A stretch of DNA of 64,000 nt from CF-113 sp050695155 (GTDB lineage: Bacteria; Chloroflexota; Ktedonobacteria; Ktedonobacterales; Ktedonobacteraceae). The stretch's first letter is position 1. The number at the start of each line of letters is the position of its first letter. Below are positions 25,939-34,727 of this stretch, one piece after another. Under the pieces are notes generated by a model. The model saw only the letters and a program-made list of their open reading frames with translations, was not told the DNA's origin and ran no database searches. A program made the translations under genes and the position numbers. The stretch spans positions 1 to 64,000 of the forward strand of contig JBOGTO010000090.1 in the NCBI GenBank assembly GCA_050695155.1, given 5' to 3'.

Positions 25939-26439
25939 ATGATGACCGACCAACCACCATCCCAACTGACTCACCTGGACGAAAGCGGCAATATCCACAT
26001 GGTGGATGTGACCGAAAGAGCGGAGACGACCCGCGTAGCTGTGGCAAAGGCGCGCGTGCGTATGCTGCCACAAACTGTGCATCTGATCGAAAGCAACGCG
26101 ATTTCTAAGGGGAGTGTACTGGAAGTGGCAAAAATTGCCGGCATCATGGCCGCCAAACAAACCCCGCAGCTCATTCCCCTCTGTCACCCGTTGCCCATGA
26201 CGCACATTGACCTGCAATTCGCGCTGGATAGCGAACAAGGTCTCATCTTCATCGAGGCGCGCACGCGCACTCACTATAAAACGGGCGTCGATGTGGAAGC
26301 CCTGACCGCCGCAACAGTGGCCGCCCTGACCATCTACGATATGTGCAAAGGAGTTGATACCACTATCACACTGGAACAGGCTTATATCGCGCTCAAAGGC
26401 GGGGGCAAAAGCGGCACAGTCGAGTTTGAACCGGCGTAG
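25939..26439 (+). CDS. moaC: Cyclic pyranopterin monophosphate synthase
   Basis: All MoaC blocks are present: MVDVTERAETTRVAVA, KGSVLEVAKIAGIMAAKQT, LIPLCHPLPM and GVDVEALTAATVAALTIYDM. MoaC makes cPMP, the first stable molybdenum cofactor intermediate, from the MoaA product. It stands alone here, behind ndk; moaA and the other cofactor genes are not in the window. A molybdenum-hydroxylase large subunit is encoded 5 kb downstream and would need the cofactor. Confidence 0.95.
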   Translation: MMTDQPPSQLTHLDESGNIHMVDVTERAETTRVAVAKARVRMLPQTVHLIESNAISKGSVLEVAKIAGIMAAKQTPQLIPLCHPLPMTHIDLQFALDSEQGLIFIEARTRTHYKTGVDVEALTAATVAALTIYDMCKGVDTTITLEQAYIALKGGGKSGTVEFEPA

Positions 26440-26548
26440 AGGTCGCTTGAGCCTCTGCTTGCCATTACATAATGGAGACGGTAATATTAAAGGATAAGGC
26501 TCTTAACTACGGCCATGATATAAATAGAGAGCTAAAAGAAGGTGGACC

Positions 26549-27220
26549 TTGCCAACACTGGTTTTTTTACTCGATGTGGATAACACCCTGATTGCCAATG
26601 ATGATGTTAAGGAAGACATCGACGAGCATCTCAAAGTGCAGATGGGGGACCAGCTTACTAAACGTTACTGGGAACTCTACGAGCAGGCGCGTGAAGAGTC
26701 CGAGGTAGTCAATATTCCCCTTGCTCTGGAGCGACTGCGCGCGGAAACCTCGCTAGATATACTGGACGAGGAAACCTACCAGCATGTTCACTCGATCTTT
26801 GATAACTATCCTTATCACGATAAGCTCTACCCCTACGCGCTAGAGACCCTGCGCCACCTGAGAACGTTGGGATTGACGGTGATCGTCTCGGATGGCGATA
26901 TGTTCTATCAGCCCGAAAAGATTTATCGCAGCGGCCTGACGGAGACGGTTGAGGGCCGCGTGCTGATCTACAAACACAAACAAGAACATCTGGATGAGAT
27001 CATGCAGCGTTACCCGGCTGACCAGTATGTCATGATCGATGACAAGCCGCAAATTCTCGCGGATAGCCATGCGATTATGGGAGATATACTGACAACCGTA
27101 TTTGTCGAACAGGGCAAATATGCTGTGAACCAGCATCCCGACGACTTCACGCCTGACATTAGCGTCTTACACATTGGCGATTTACGCAGCTATACAGCAG
27201 AACAATTTCTTAAAGCATAA
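26549..27220 (+). CDS. HAD-superfamily hydrolase, paralogue of the gene at 4561
   Basis: HAD motifs DVDNT, the serine in VIVSDGD, a lysine in YKHKQEH and VMIDDKP occur at the same positions as in the protein at 4561-5160. More than half the residues match by eye. This copy has an extra C-terminal tail (from about HPDDFTPDISVLHIGDL). Translation starts at a TTG after AGAAGG. The substrate is unknown. A LURP-one-like gene follows 34 bp downstream. Confidence 0.85.
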   Translation: MPTLVFLLDVDNTLIANDDVKEDIDEHLKVQMGDQLTKRYWELYEQAREESEVVNIPLALERLRAETSLDILDEETYQHVHSIFDNYPYHDKLYPYALETLRHLRTLGLTVIVSDGDMFYQPEKIYRSGLTETVEGRVLIYKHKQEHLDEIMQRYPADQYVMIDDKPQILADSHAIMGDILTTVFVEQGKYAVNQHPDDFTPDISVLHIGDLRSYTAEQFLKA

Positions 27221-27254
27221 ATTTCCCAGACACAATAGCAAAAAGGAGTTTCAA

Positions 27255-27752
27255 ATGCGTTACCATATTCGAGAAAGAGCCTGGAGCCTGACGGAGGCCT
27301 TCGTCGTGCGCGACCAGGGCGGCAACCCCGTCTTCGAGATACGCGGCAGATTCTTCCATATCGGCGACAACCTGGAGATGTTTGATATTCGCACCGGTCA
27401 GGAACTGGTACAAATCAAGCAGCGCGTGATTTCATTGATGCCGCACTACGAAATCTACCGTTTTGGCATGTTCTCGGCCAGTATGCACGAGCAGTTCCGC
27501 TTTTTCGGCGAGAGCTTCAAAATCGAAGCCGATAATGGTATGGCTTTCCATGTGCAGGGCGATGTATGGAACTGGGACTTCTCCGTCAGCGATGGCTATG
27601 GCAATTTACTGGCGCAGATCGGTCGCCAGTTCTCGCTCTTCCGCGACAGCTACGCCGTGGATGTTGCGCAGGGCGTCGATGCTCCATTCGTGATCGCACT
27701 GGCTATCGTCATTGATATGATCCGCGAACACCACGAACGGGATCGCCACTAA
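27255..27752 (+). CDS. LURP-one-related (tubby-like fold) protein
   Basis: The 165-residue protein fits the LOR family: a small beta-barrel with repeating strands (MRYHIRERAWSLTEAFVVRD, GNPVFEIRGRFFHIGDNLEM) wrapped around a C-terminal hydrophobic helix (PFVIALAIVIDMIREHH). Related tubby-like domains bind lipids at membranes, but the bacterial role is not established. I place the start at 27255 directly after AAAAAGGAG; an upstream in-frame ATG at 27174 overlaps the HAD gene and lacks a binding site. Confidence 0.82.
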   Translation: MRYHIRERAWSLTEAFVVRDQGGNPVFEIRGRFFHIGDNLEMFDIRTGQELVQIKQRVISLMPHYEIYRFGMFSASMHEQFRFFGESFKIEADNGMAFHVQGDVWNWDFSVSDGYGNLLAQIGRQFSLFRDSYAVDVAQGVDAPFVIALAIVIDMIREHHERDRH

Positions 27753-27801
27753 CAACACATCATCTCTATACGTAATAATTTAAGGATTTGCAAGTACTAT
27801 T

Positions 27802-28302
27802 ATGCACAAACAGGCGGATACGTTGATTCATTTGAGCACCGCCGCCAGAAAGACATTACTGCTCGATGTCTATAAGCGGCGGCGCATCGAAGCGTGTGGA
27901 GTGTTGATTGGAACCATCGACGAAATGGGCAACTGGCGAGTCGAAACTGTCCATCCACTACGCAACCCCTTTGACTCACCGATCTATTTTGAATTTGATC
28001 CCGAAGATCTGCTGCGTGTTGATCTACTCTATCCCGAACGAGTCATCGGGGCATATCATAGCCATCCAACTGGCTTTGCGAAGGCCAGCAGCACTGATCG
28101 CAAGAATATGCAGCGCGTCAATGTAGAACAGCACATTCCCTGGGTCTGGCTGATTATCAGCGGGCCGTTTGATCGTGATCCTTCGTTATTACCAGAAGAA
28201 CAAGATTCTCTGAGCATCTTACCGCTATCTTCTTTTATCGCTTACCATCACTACGCGGATAAAGGGCTACAACAGATTGGCCTACGTTTCGATGAAGAGT
28301 AG
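27802..28302 (+). CDS. JAMM/MPN (JAB) metalloprotease-like protein
   Basis: The full JAMM zinc motif is present: E30 in the EACGVLIG strand, then H86-S-H88-P and S-x2-D99 in AYHSHPTGFAKASSTD. Prokaryotic JAB proteins cleave isopeptide or C-terminal bonds, including ubiquitin-like and sulfur-carrier tails. No ubiquitin-like or E1-like gene is adjacent, so the substrate is open. It lies between the LURP-one and zinc-ribbon genes, each about 50-115 bp away. Confidence 0.88.
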   Translation: MHKQADTLIHLSTAARKTLLLDVYKRRRIEACGVLIGTIDEMGNWRVETVHPLRNPFDSPIYFEFDPEDLLRVDLLYPERVIGAYHSHPTGFAKASSTDRKNMQRVNVEQHIPWVWLIISGPFDRDPSLLPEEQDSLSILPLSSFIAYHHYADKGLQQIGLRFDEE

Positions 28303-28416
28303 CCACGAAACGCAAGATGCGTTATAATGGACGCCGATAAGATGTTCCAAAAATACACTATTGCTTGCGCATAATCGCACAAGAGTGCTGCAACACAAAA
28401 CATCTGGATAGGGGTA

Positions 28417-29622
28417 ATGGGAATGAAATGTCCTACTTGTGGGAATGAGTTAGATGCTAACGAGGTTTTCTGCGGGCAATGCGGCGCGCCGACCCGGCCA
28501 ACTGGTCTGCCAACCGAGATGGTTCAGACACCGCCCATGCGCAGCGGACAACTCAATAGTCCATACAATACGCAAGTAGCGCCCGGTACGGGAAACTATA
28601 ATACTGGCGCTCCTTCGACAGCGTACCCGGCGGGGGCAATGCCGCCCAACCCTAACCAGTCAGCTATACGTCCTTCTGGCCCCCAGCAGCAGGGCGAGTT
28701 CTACCAGGACGCCACCGAGGCTATGTCTGTTCTGCCCAACAACGGGCCAGGTTACCCGGCAGGCTACCCACAACAGGGGTATACCGGAACGCCAGTTGCG
28801 AGTCAATTTGGACAGCCCATGCAAACAAGCAACTTCGCGCCGCCCAATTTCCCACAGGCACCTGTGTATCAGCCAGGACAGCCATATGGATCGCGCCCAG
28901 GTATGACGCCACCACCAAAGCGTGGCAATAATGCAGCCATAATTATCGCCATTATCTGCCTGGCGTGCGCCATTATCGCCGTAAGTTCGTTCGGCATTCT
29001 CTATCTGGTGCATAAAAACAACGCCAGAACCGTCACCACGCCTACCGCGACAGCTACTACCGCGCCAAGTCCCAGCCCAACACCCAGCCTCACTCCTTCA
29101 CCAACCGTAACGCCGTCACCATCGCCGACGACGACTCCTTCACCAACCGTAACGCCATCGCCAACCGCAACACCGGACAGCGGCTTCTCCTTCTGTGGTA
29201 CCACCTGTATTACTAATGGCTTCCAGGTCGAATTCCCCAATGGCTGGCAGCAGACTGCTCCAGCTCCAACGACCATTGAGTTTAATGATCCGCAACAAAC
29301 CGATGCCTACGCCATTTTCAAAACGCCCGGGGCTACTTCAAGTGATGCTATCACGCTCATCAAAAACGATCTGACCAACTATGCCTCCAACCCCGGCTAC
29401 ACCGCGCCAACTTCGACTTCCAGTATGAATATTGGCGGAGAAAGCTGGACCTACGAGACGGCATCATACCAGCTTAACGGCGCAACTGAGCAGGTTCAGA
29501 TATACGCGACGGTTCACGGGGGCAACGCCTATATCACCGAATTGCAGTGGCCCGCTTCGCAGGCGACAACCTACTACACTGGTTTCTTTCAGCCGATGCT
29601 CAACAGTTTCAAGTTCCAGTAA
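28417..29622 (+). CDS. Zinc-ribbon single-pass membrane protein with Pro-rich linkers
   Basis: A zinc ribbon opens the protein (C5/C8 and C19/C22). A Pro/Gln/Gly-rich cytoplasmic stretch follows to about 165, then one membrane helix (about 173-198), a Thr/Pro/Ser spacer made of TPSPT-like units, and an exposed C-terminal domain of about 150 residues (FQVEFPNGWQQTAPAPTTIE) similar to PsbP-like stress domains. The function is unknown; the layout suggests an envelope sensor or anchor. A -10 TATAAT at 28323-28328 precedes it without a clear -35. The spacer DNA holds two 23-bp identical repeats. Confidence 0.75.
   Translation: MGMKCPTCGNELDANEVFCGQCGAPTRPTGLPTEMVQTPPMRSGQLNSPYNTQVAPGTGNYNTGAPSTAYPAGAMPPNPNQSAIRPSGPQQQGEFYQDATEAMSVLPNNGPGYPAGYPQQGYTGTPVASQFGQPMQTSNFAPPNFPQAPVYQPGQPYGSRPGMTPPPKRGNNAAIIIAIICLACAIIAVSSFGILYLVHKNNARTVTTPTATATTAPSPSPTPSLTPSPTVTPSPSPTTTPSPTVTPSPTATPDSGFSFCGTTCITNGFQVEFPNGWQQTAPAPTTIEFNDPQQTDAYAIFKTPGATSSDAITLIKNDLTNYASNPGYTAPTSTSSMNIGGESWTYETASYQLNGATEQVQIYATVHGGNAYITELQWPASQATTYYTGFFQPMLNSFKFQ
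29092..29156 (+). repeat. Two 23-bp direct repeats in the Thr/Pro spacer
   Basis: Positions 29092-29114 and 29134-29156 are identical (both begin ACTCCTTCACCAACCGTAAC). They encode part of the extracellular TPSPT spacer, so its length may vary between strains by slippage. Confidence 0.8.
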
Positions 29623-29647
29623 TGGCCCATTGCTACCATGCTAGAGT

Positions 29648-29676
29648 TTGACTATTTACAGCGCGTAATGTAGCAT
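29648..29676 (+). promoter_or_regulatory. Promoter of purA
   Basis: TTGACT (29648-29653), a 17-bp spacer and TAGCAT (29671-29676) form a plausible sigma-70 promoter with a leader of about 57 nt to the purA start. Confidence 0.5.
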
Positions 29677-29739
29677 GGCATGGGTGCGAAAGCAGACCAT
29701 ATTTTAGGGTAAGTTAGAGAGCAGAAGGGACGCAGACAT

Positions 29740-31071
29740 ATGGCGGTACTGGCAGTTATTGGAGCGCAATGGGGCGACGAGGGCAAAGGCAAGATTGTTG
29801 ATGAGTTATCGATGAAGGCAGACATGGTAGTACGCTACCAGGGTGGCAATAACGCGGGACACCGTGTAGTGCATGAGAAAGGCGAGTTTGCTTTTCGCCT
29901 GGTGCCATCCGGCATTCTCTTCCCCAACACGACCTGCATCATCGGTAATGGCATGGTGGTCGATCCCAAAGGTTTACTTGACGAAATACAGGAGCTGCAA
30001 AACCAGGGCATTGATACTTCGCGTCTCTTCATCAGCGAACGCGCGCATGTGGTCATGCCCTATCATTTCCTGCTCGACAAAATGGAAGAGGAGGCACGCG
30101 GCGCGGACAAGATCGGCAGCACACAACGTGGCATCAGCCCCGCTTATGTAGACAAACACGCCCGCATCGGCATTCGCATGGCCGACCTGCTCGACGTTGA
30201 CACCTTCCGTTCCAAGCTGGCCTCGATTCTCCAGCAAAAGAATCGCATGTTGACGCAAATATACGGGCAACCACCGCTTTCTCTCGAAGAGATTCATGGC
30301 GAATATTTCGGCTACGGGCAACGCCTGCGCCCGCTCATTGCGGATACGCAGGCGATGTTACATGACGCGCTATTCGAGCGCAAAACTATCGTACTCGAAG
30401 GAGCGCAGGGCGCATTGCTCGACATTGATTTCGGCACGTATCCCTACGTCACCTCATCGGCCACGATGGCTGGTAACGCTTCCAGCGGCGCTGGTCTGCC
30501 TCCACATTCGATAGACCGCGTGATTGGCGTCTACAAAGCGTACATTACCCGCGTGGGCAGCGGTCCCATGCCCACCGAACTATTCGACGCGGCGGGCCAG
30601 GAAATGAGCAAACGGGGTCACGAATTTGGCACCAATACGGGCCGCGCGCGTCGCTGCGGCTGGTTCGATGCCGTCGCGGGCCGCTTTGTGGCACAATTGA
30701 ACGGCATGAATGCCGCCGTGATTACCAAACTCGATGTGCTTGACACATTTCCCACCATCAAAATTTGTACCGCCTATCAACTCAACGGCAAGCTCGTACA
30801 TAGTCTTCCCGCCACACAGAGCGACCTCGCGGCCTGCGAACCAGTCTATGAAGAGGTCGAAGGCTGGCTCTGCGATACCTCCAACACCTGCACCTACGAA
30901 GACTTACCACAGGCCGCGAAGAACTACCTGAAGCGCATCGAGGAGTTGTTGGAAACGCCCATCGCGCTGATTTCGGTCAGTCCCCAGCGCGGCAGAACGA
31001 TTCAGGTACAGGACGTACTGGCAGAGCCTGAATTTGACGCGCGTTATCCACGCAACGCTCGCAGATTTTGA
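29740..31071 (+). CDS. purA: Adenylosuccinate synthetase
   Basis: This 443-residue enzyme couples IMP and aspartate using GTP, the first step from IMP to AMP. Signature motifs are present: GAQWGDEGKGKIVD (active-site Asp and P-loop), NNAGHRVVH and QRGISPAY, with the base-binding region GTNTGRARRCGWFDAVAGR. Length is normal. AGAAGGGA precedes the ATG. It ends 11 bp from the stop of the molybdenum-hydroxylase gene on the other strand. Confidence 0.97.
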   Translation: MAVLAVIGAQWGDEGKGKIVDELSMKADMVVRYQGGNNAGHRVVHEKGEFAFRLVPSGILFPNTTCIIGNGMVVDPKGLLDEIQELQNQGIDTSRLFISERAHVVMPYHFLLDKMEEEARGADKIGSTQRGISPAYVDKHARIGIRMADLLDVDTFRSKLASILQQKNRMLTQIYGQPPLSLEEIHGEYFGYGQRLRPLIADTQAMLHDALFERKTIVLEGAQGALLDIDFGTYPYVTSSATMAGNASSGAGLPPHSIDRVIGVYKAYITRVGSGPMPTELFDAAGQEMSKRGHEFGTNTGRARRCGWFDAVAGRFVAQLNGMNAAVITKLDVLDTFPTIKICTAYQLNGKLVHSLPATQSDLAACEPVYEEVEGWLCDTSNTCTYEDLPQAAKNYLKRIEELLETPIALISVSPQRGRTIQVQDVLAEPEFDARYPRNARRF

Positions 31072-31082
31072 CGCTGCCTTCC

Positions 31083-33539
31083 TCACAAAAATGCTGGCCT
31101 GCTATCATCGTCCAGCGTACCTCCAGTTGTAAATACATCTGGAGGCGTGGCGTCTGGCTGCTCAAGTCTGCCTTCGCGCGACGCCCGGATGAGCGCCCAG
31201 ACCTTTTCCGGTTTGAGCGGCATATCGATGGTCTTGATGCCCAGAGGAGCAAGCGCATCCAACACAGCGTTGACGATGGCAGGTGGCGCGCCAATACAAC
31301 CTGCTTCGCCTACGCCTTTCGCGCCCAACGGGTTGAGCGGCGAAGGCGTCTCGACGGTTTCAGTGACAAAACCCGGTAGTTGTTGGGCATTGGGCAGCGT
31401 ATAATCCATCATGGTTGCAGTAAGAAGCTGACCATCAGTTTTGTCATACATGACCTCTTCATAGAGAGCCTGCCCGATACCCTGCGCCAGCCCGCCATGT
31501 ACCTGGGCAGCGACGAGATAGTCGTTCAGGACGCGCCCGCAGTCATCGACTGCCACATATTTGACTAGCTCCACATCACCGGTATCGGTATTGACCGCGA
31601 CTACCGCTATATGCGTGCCGGAAGAGAAGGTGGCATTCGGCGGGAAGAAGTCGCGCCAGGCGGCTAACCCCTCGATGGGCTTGCCATTGGCAAGATTGGG
31701 CGCTTCATGCTCGATCAGATCGGGCTGTTCTTCGACGCGGCGCGCAAGCTCGCCCAGTTCAATTTTACGGGCTGGCACTCCCTGCACCATCACGCTACCA
31801 TTCTCCAATACCAGGTCTGCCGGGTCTGCTTCGAGCAGACGCGCCGCCAGGTGCAAGGCTTTATCGCGCGCGGCTTCGGCAGCGAGCAGGACGGCTGAGC
31901 CGGAAATCTGCAATGTGCGGCTGCCGAATGTGCCAAAGCCGAAAGCTGGGAGATCGGTATCATTCATGCGAACTTCAACCTTTGTGCCTGGAAGCTTAAA
32001 GGTAGTAGCGGCAAGCTGCGCAAAGGTGGTGAAGTGTCCCTGCCCGTTGGTGGCTACGCCGCTCTGTACCAGGATAGTTCCATCGCGCCGGATACGCACG
32101 GTGGCCGATTCTTGCGGTATGCCAGGTCTGTTTGGGGCCAGCGCGCCGCCGGAAATCTCCACAAAGGTAGCCATCCCTATGCCAGACAGATGCGTATTGC
32201 CTGCCGCGCGCCCTTCGCGTTGCCTGGCGCGCCATCCCTCGTAATCGATCAGTTCGAGCGCGCGCTCAAGCGCCACACGGTAATTGCCACTATCGTATTC
32301 GACACCTGTGGGGGTCTGATAGGGAAAAGCATCTGGCGCGATGAGATTGCGGCGACGCACTTCGGCGGGATCAAGTCCCAGTTCGGTGGCGATACGATTG
32401 ATGGTGCGTTCCAGGATGTAGGCTGCCTCGGGGCGACCCGCTCCCCGGTAAGCTCCCGTCGGCACTTTATTCGTGAACGCGCCCACCACCTGGCTATCTA
32501 CCGCCTCTATGCGGTAAGGGCCGTTGAGCATGGACGGAGTGCCGTTTGGTACCATCGCCGTCGTAAAGGTAAGGAATGCGCCCAGGTCAGCAATGGTGCG
32601 CACTCTGAGGCCGAGCAGCCGCCCATCGTTCTGAAAGGCTGCCTCGACATAGTTGATCTGGCCGCGCCCCTGCGTTTGGGCCTGCAAGTTCTCGCTGCGC
32701 GTCTCAATCCACTTAACCGGGCGTTCATATTTGAAGGCCAGCTTCGCGGCCACGATTTCTTCGCCGACGAAGGTGGTTTTCGCGCCGAAGCCGCCACCAA
32801 CCTCGGCATTGAATACCCTGACCTTGCTGCGATCAATGTTCAGGATTCCGGCCAGCGCATCTCTGACCCGGTAGATAGATTGCGATGAGACCCAGGCCGT
32901 AAACTGGCCGCTGGCCGGGTCATAATCGAACATACAGGCGCGTGGTTCGAGCGAACTGGGCGCGAGGCGCTGGTTGACCAGCCGCAGTTTAACAGTATGA
33001 CCGGCGCTGGCAAAAGCGGCTGCAATATCGCCTTTGCCCGATTGCGATTGGAATGCCAAATTCGTGCCAAAATCATCATAGAGCAGCGGCGCGCTCGCAG
33101 CAAGCGCCGCCTCTGGATCGGTGACAGATGGAAGAGGCTCGTAATCTACCTCTACCAGGTCGCGCGCATCCTCCGCGCTAGAAAGGCTTTCGGCGAGTAC
33201 GACGGCAACGGGATCGCCCATGTAGCGGACGCGCCCCAACGCCAGTGGCCGGCGTTCTGGCTTTTTAAGACCAGGCAAGGGTATGGTGTCCATCGGGCGC
33301 ATGTCGCTCACCAGTTCCTTGCCTGCAAATACAGCCACGACTCCGGGCAGTGCCTTCGCCGCGTCCATCCTGATGTTTTTCAGTTCCGCGTGGGCATAGG
33401 GACTGCGCACAACGGCCATGTGCAGCGTGGCAGGCCGCCCTTCTGGTGGCCTCAAATCATCTACATAGAAGGCATGTCCTGTTATCAGTCGATAATCTTC
33501 TGTACGACGTTCCAGGCCAGCCGGGATTGTTGTTTGCAT
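31083..33539 (-). CDS. Xanthine/CO-dehydrogenase-family molybdenum-binding large subunit
   Basis: The protein has the Ald_Xan_dh_C domain at the N-terminus and the molybdopterin-binding halves after it (EVGGGFGAKTTFVGEE, PTGAYRGAGRPEAAY, AKGVGEAGCIGAP with the catalytic glutamate). The active-site loop is AYRGAGR at 363-369, the form II type. It lacks the copper-binding cysteine of true CO dehydrogenase, so CO oxidation is unlikely and the substrate (purine, aldehyde or other) is open. The usual FAD and 2Fe-2S subunit genes are not adjacent. GAAAGGG precedes the ATG. It is convergent with purA. Confidence 0.88.
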   Translation of the reverse strand: MQTTIPAGLERRTEDYRLITGHAFYVDDLRPPEGRPATLHMAVVRSPYAHAELKNIRMDAAKALPGVVAVFAGKELVSDMRPMDTIPLPGLKKPERRPLALGRVRYMGDPVAVVLAESLSSAEDARDLVEVDYEPLPSVTDPEAALAASAPLLYDDFGTNLAFQSQSGKGDIAAAFASAGHTVKLRLVNQRLAPSSLEPRACMFDYDPASGQFTAWVSSQSIYRVRDALAGILNIDRSKVRVFNAEVGGGFGAKTTFVGEEIVAAKLAFKYERPVKWIETRSENLQAQTQGRGQINYVEAAFQNDGRLLGLRVRTIADLGAFLTFTTAMVPNGTPSMLNGPYRIEAVDSQVVGAFTNKVPTGAYRGAGRPEAAYILERTINRIATELGLDPAEVRRRNLIAPDAFPYQTPTGVEYDSGNYRVALERALELIDYEGWRARQREGRAAGNTHLSGIGMATFVEISGGALAPNRPGIPQESATVRIRRDGTILVQSGVATNGQGHFTTFAQLAATTFKLPGTKVEVRMNDTDLPAFGFGTFGSRTLQISGSAVLLAAEAARDKALHLAARLLEADPADLVLENGSVMVQGVPARKIELGELARRVEEQPDLIEHEAPNLANGKPIEGLAAWRDFFPPNATFSSGTHIAVVAVNTDTGDVELVKYVAVDDCGRVLNDYLVAAQVHGGLAQGIGQALYEEVMYDKTDGQLLTATMMDYTLPNAQQLPGFVTETVETPSPLNPLGAKGVGEAGCIGAPPAIVNAVLDALAPLGIKTIDMPLKPEKVWALIRASREGRLEQPDATPPDVFTTGGTLDDDSRPAFL

Positions 33540-33630
33540 AGTTACCCTTTCAACTCGTTCTGGATAATATGAGAGATGGTACCCCTTTTTATTTTGTCAC
33601 ATAGAGGAACTGCATACCAGGCAATTTCTC

Positions 33631-33659
33631 TTGACACCCTTTTTGTTTTCGTTTATCAT
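33631..33659 (+). promoter_or_regulatory. Strong promoter in the 300-bp gap before the CheB remnant
   Basis: TTGACA (33631-33636), a 17-bp spacer and TATCAT (33654-33659) lie 180 bp before the CheB-like start. The rest of 33540-33840 shows no gene. Confidence 0.6.
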
Positions 33660-33840
33660 GACAACTGTTACAAGCGTTGGGATGCGTTCTCGTTGCTCGA
33701 TTTCCTATGACACCTTTTCCCACCATGTAGCGTGATAACAACAGCGCCTCTTTCCAGGGTAGGACGATTATCCTGGCTTCAAACCTGACTCACTATAAGA
33801 GAGACGTTACCAGAGCAACGACCGATGGGAGAGTAGAAAT

Positions 33841-34426
33841 ATGCCTGGACATGATGTGATCGTTGTTAGAGCGTCTGCTGGCGGCATAGAAGCTCTTGCA
33901 AGACTGGCCGGTTCATTGCCCGCTGACCTTCCAGCGGCTATATTCCTCGTCTTGCATATCCCTGCTCAAAGCCCCAGCCTTCTCCCGGAGATTCTCAATC
34001 GAGCCGGGCCGCTGCAAGCTACTCATCCTGCTGATGGGGAGACGATCCAGCATGGACATATCTACGTCGCCCCACCAGACCATCACCTCCTCATTGAAGA
34101 GGGAATTGTCCGTATTGTGCGCGGGCCAAAGGAAAACCGTCATCGACCTGCCGTTGATCCCTTATTTCGTTCTGCCGCCCGTACCTATGGTACGCGCGTA
34201 GTAGGAGTCATCCTCACCGGCTCTCTGGATGATGGGACCGCCGGACTACTGGCGATCAAGCGACGCGGAGGGATGGCCCCAGAAGAACAGCAGACTCATA
34301 ATAGCGCGCGAGATCATTACCCACCAGGGTGGGCGCATGTGGGTAGAGAGTACGCCAGGAGAAGGCAGCACGTTTTTTGTCTCGCTACCGCTTGAAAAGA
34401 CGGATAGCTTGCAGCCAACGACGTGA
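33841..34426 (+). pseudogene. CheB methylesterase fragment fused out of frame to a histidine kinase tail
   Basis: From 33841 the frame encodes the first three quarters of a CheB-type methylesterase (ASAGGIEALARLAGSLP with the catalytic serine, VLHIPAQSPSLLPEIL with the histidine, ILTGSLDDGTAGL with the aspartate). At about 34275 the homology ends. In the next frame the DNA encodes the end of an HATPase domain (LIIAREIITHQGGRMWVEST, then GEGSTFFVSLP) up to 34426. A deletion has joined two genes, or the two ends of one long CheB/CheR/kinase gene. The CheB frame runs on to 34395 with unrelated residues. A strong promoter and GGGAGAG binding site remain, so a truncated product may be made. Confidence 0.8.
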
Positions 34427-34513
34427 GCTTCTCTGCCACTTTTGAATAGCCATATACGTGCTAATTTTATTAGGAACAATACATACAGGTACGAAAGAGA
34501 GAAGTTATTACAC

Positions 34514-34672
34514 ATGTCCAGAAGAGATAGAGAATACGGCAGAGGTTACAAAGGAAATAGAAGAGACTATGGACGCAGGCGGCGGCGATCATCTTTCTGG
34601 AGATGGATTGTCGAATCCGCCATGATTGCCGCGGCTGTCCGCCTGATTCGACGTATGATGCGCAGGTATTAA
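34514..34672 (+). CDS. Small Arg/Tyr-rich protein with a hydrophobic helix
   Basis: The 52-residue product starts with a basic stretch (MSRRDREYGRGYKGNRRDYG, then RRRRRSS) and ends with one amphipathic or membrane helix (FWRWIVESAMIAAAVRLIRR). No family is recognised. GAGAGAAG lies upstream of the ATG at 34514; an in-frame ATG at 34442 has no binding site. The very basic character suggests nucleic acid or membrane surface binding, which is only an inference. Confidence 0.45.
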   Translation: MSRRDREYGRGYKGNRRDYGRRRRRSSFWRWIVESAMIAAAVRLIRRMMRRY

Positions 34673-34727
34673 TTACTGATATACGTATCAGCTACGCAGA
34701 AAGCAGGGAACCATCAGACTCGACTTT

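Noticed and set aside
31083..33539. Aerobic carbon monoxide dehydrogenase large subunit
   Set aside because: The active-site loop is AYRGAGR, without the copper-binding cysteine of form I enzymes.
33841..34395. Intact CheB-type methylesterase gene
   Set aside because: The frame after about 34275 encodes unrelated residues, while the next frame carries a histidine kinase end; this is a fusion scar.
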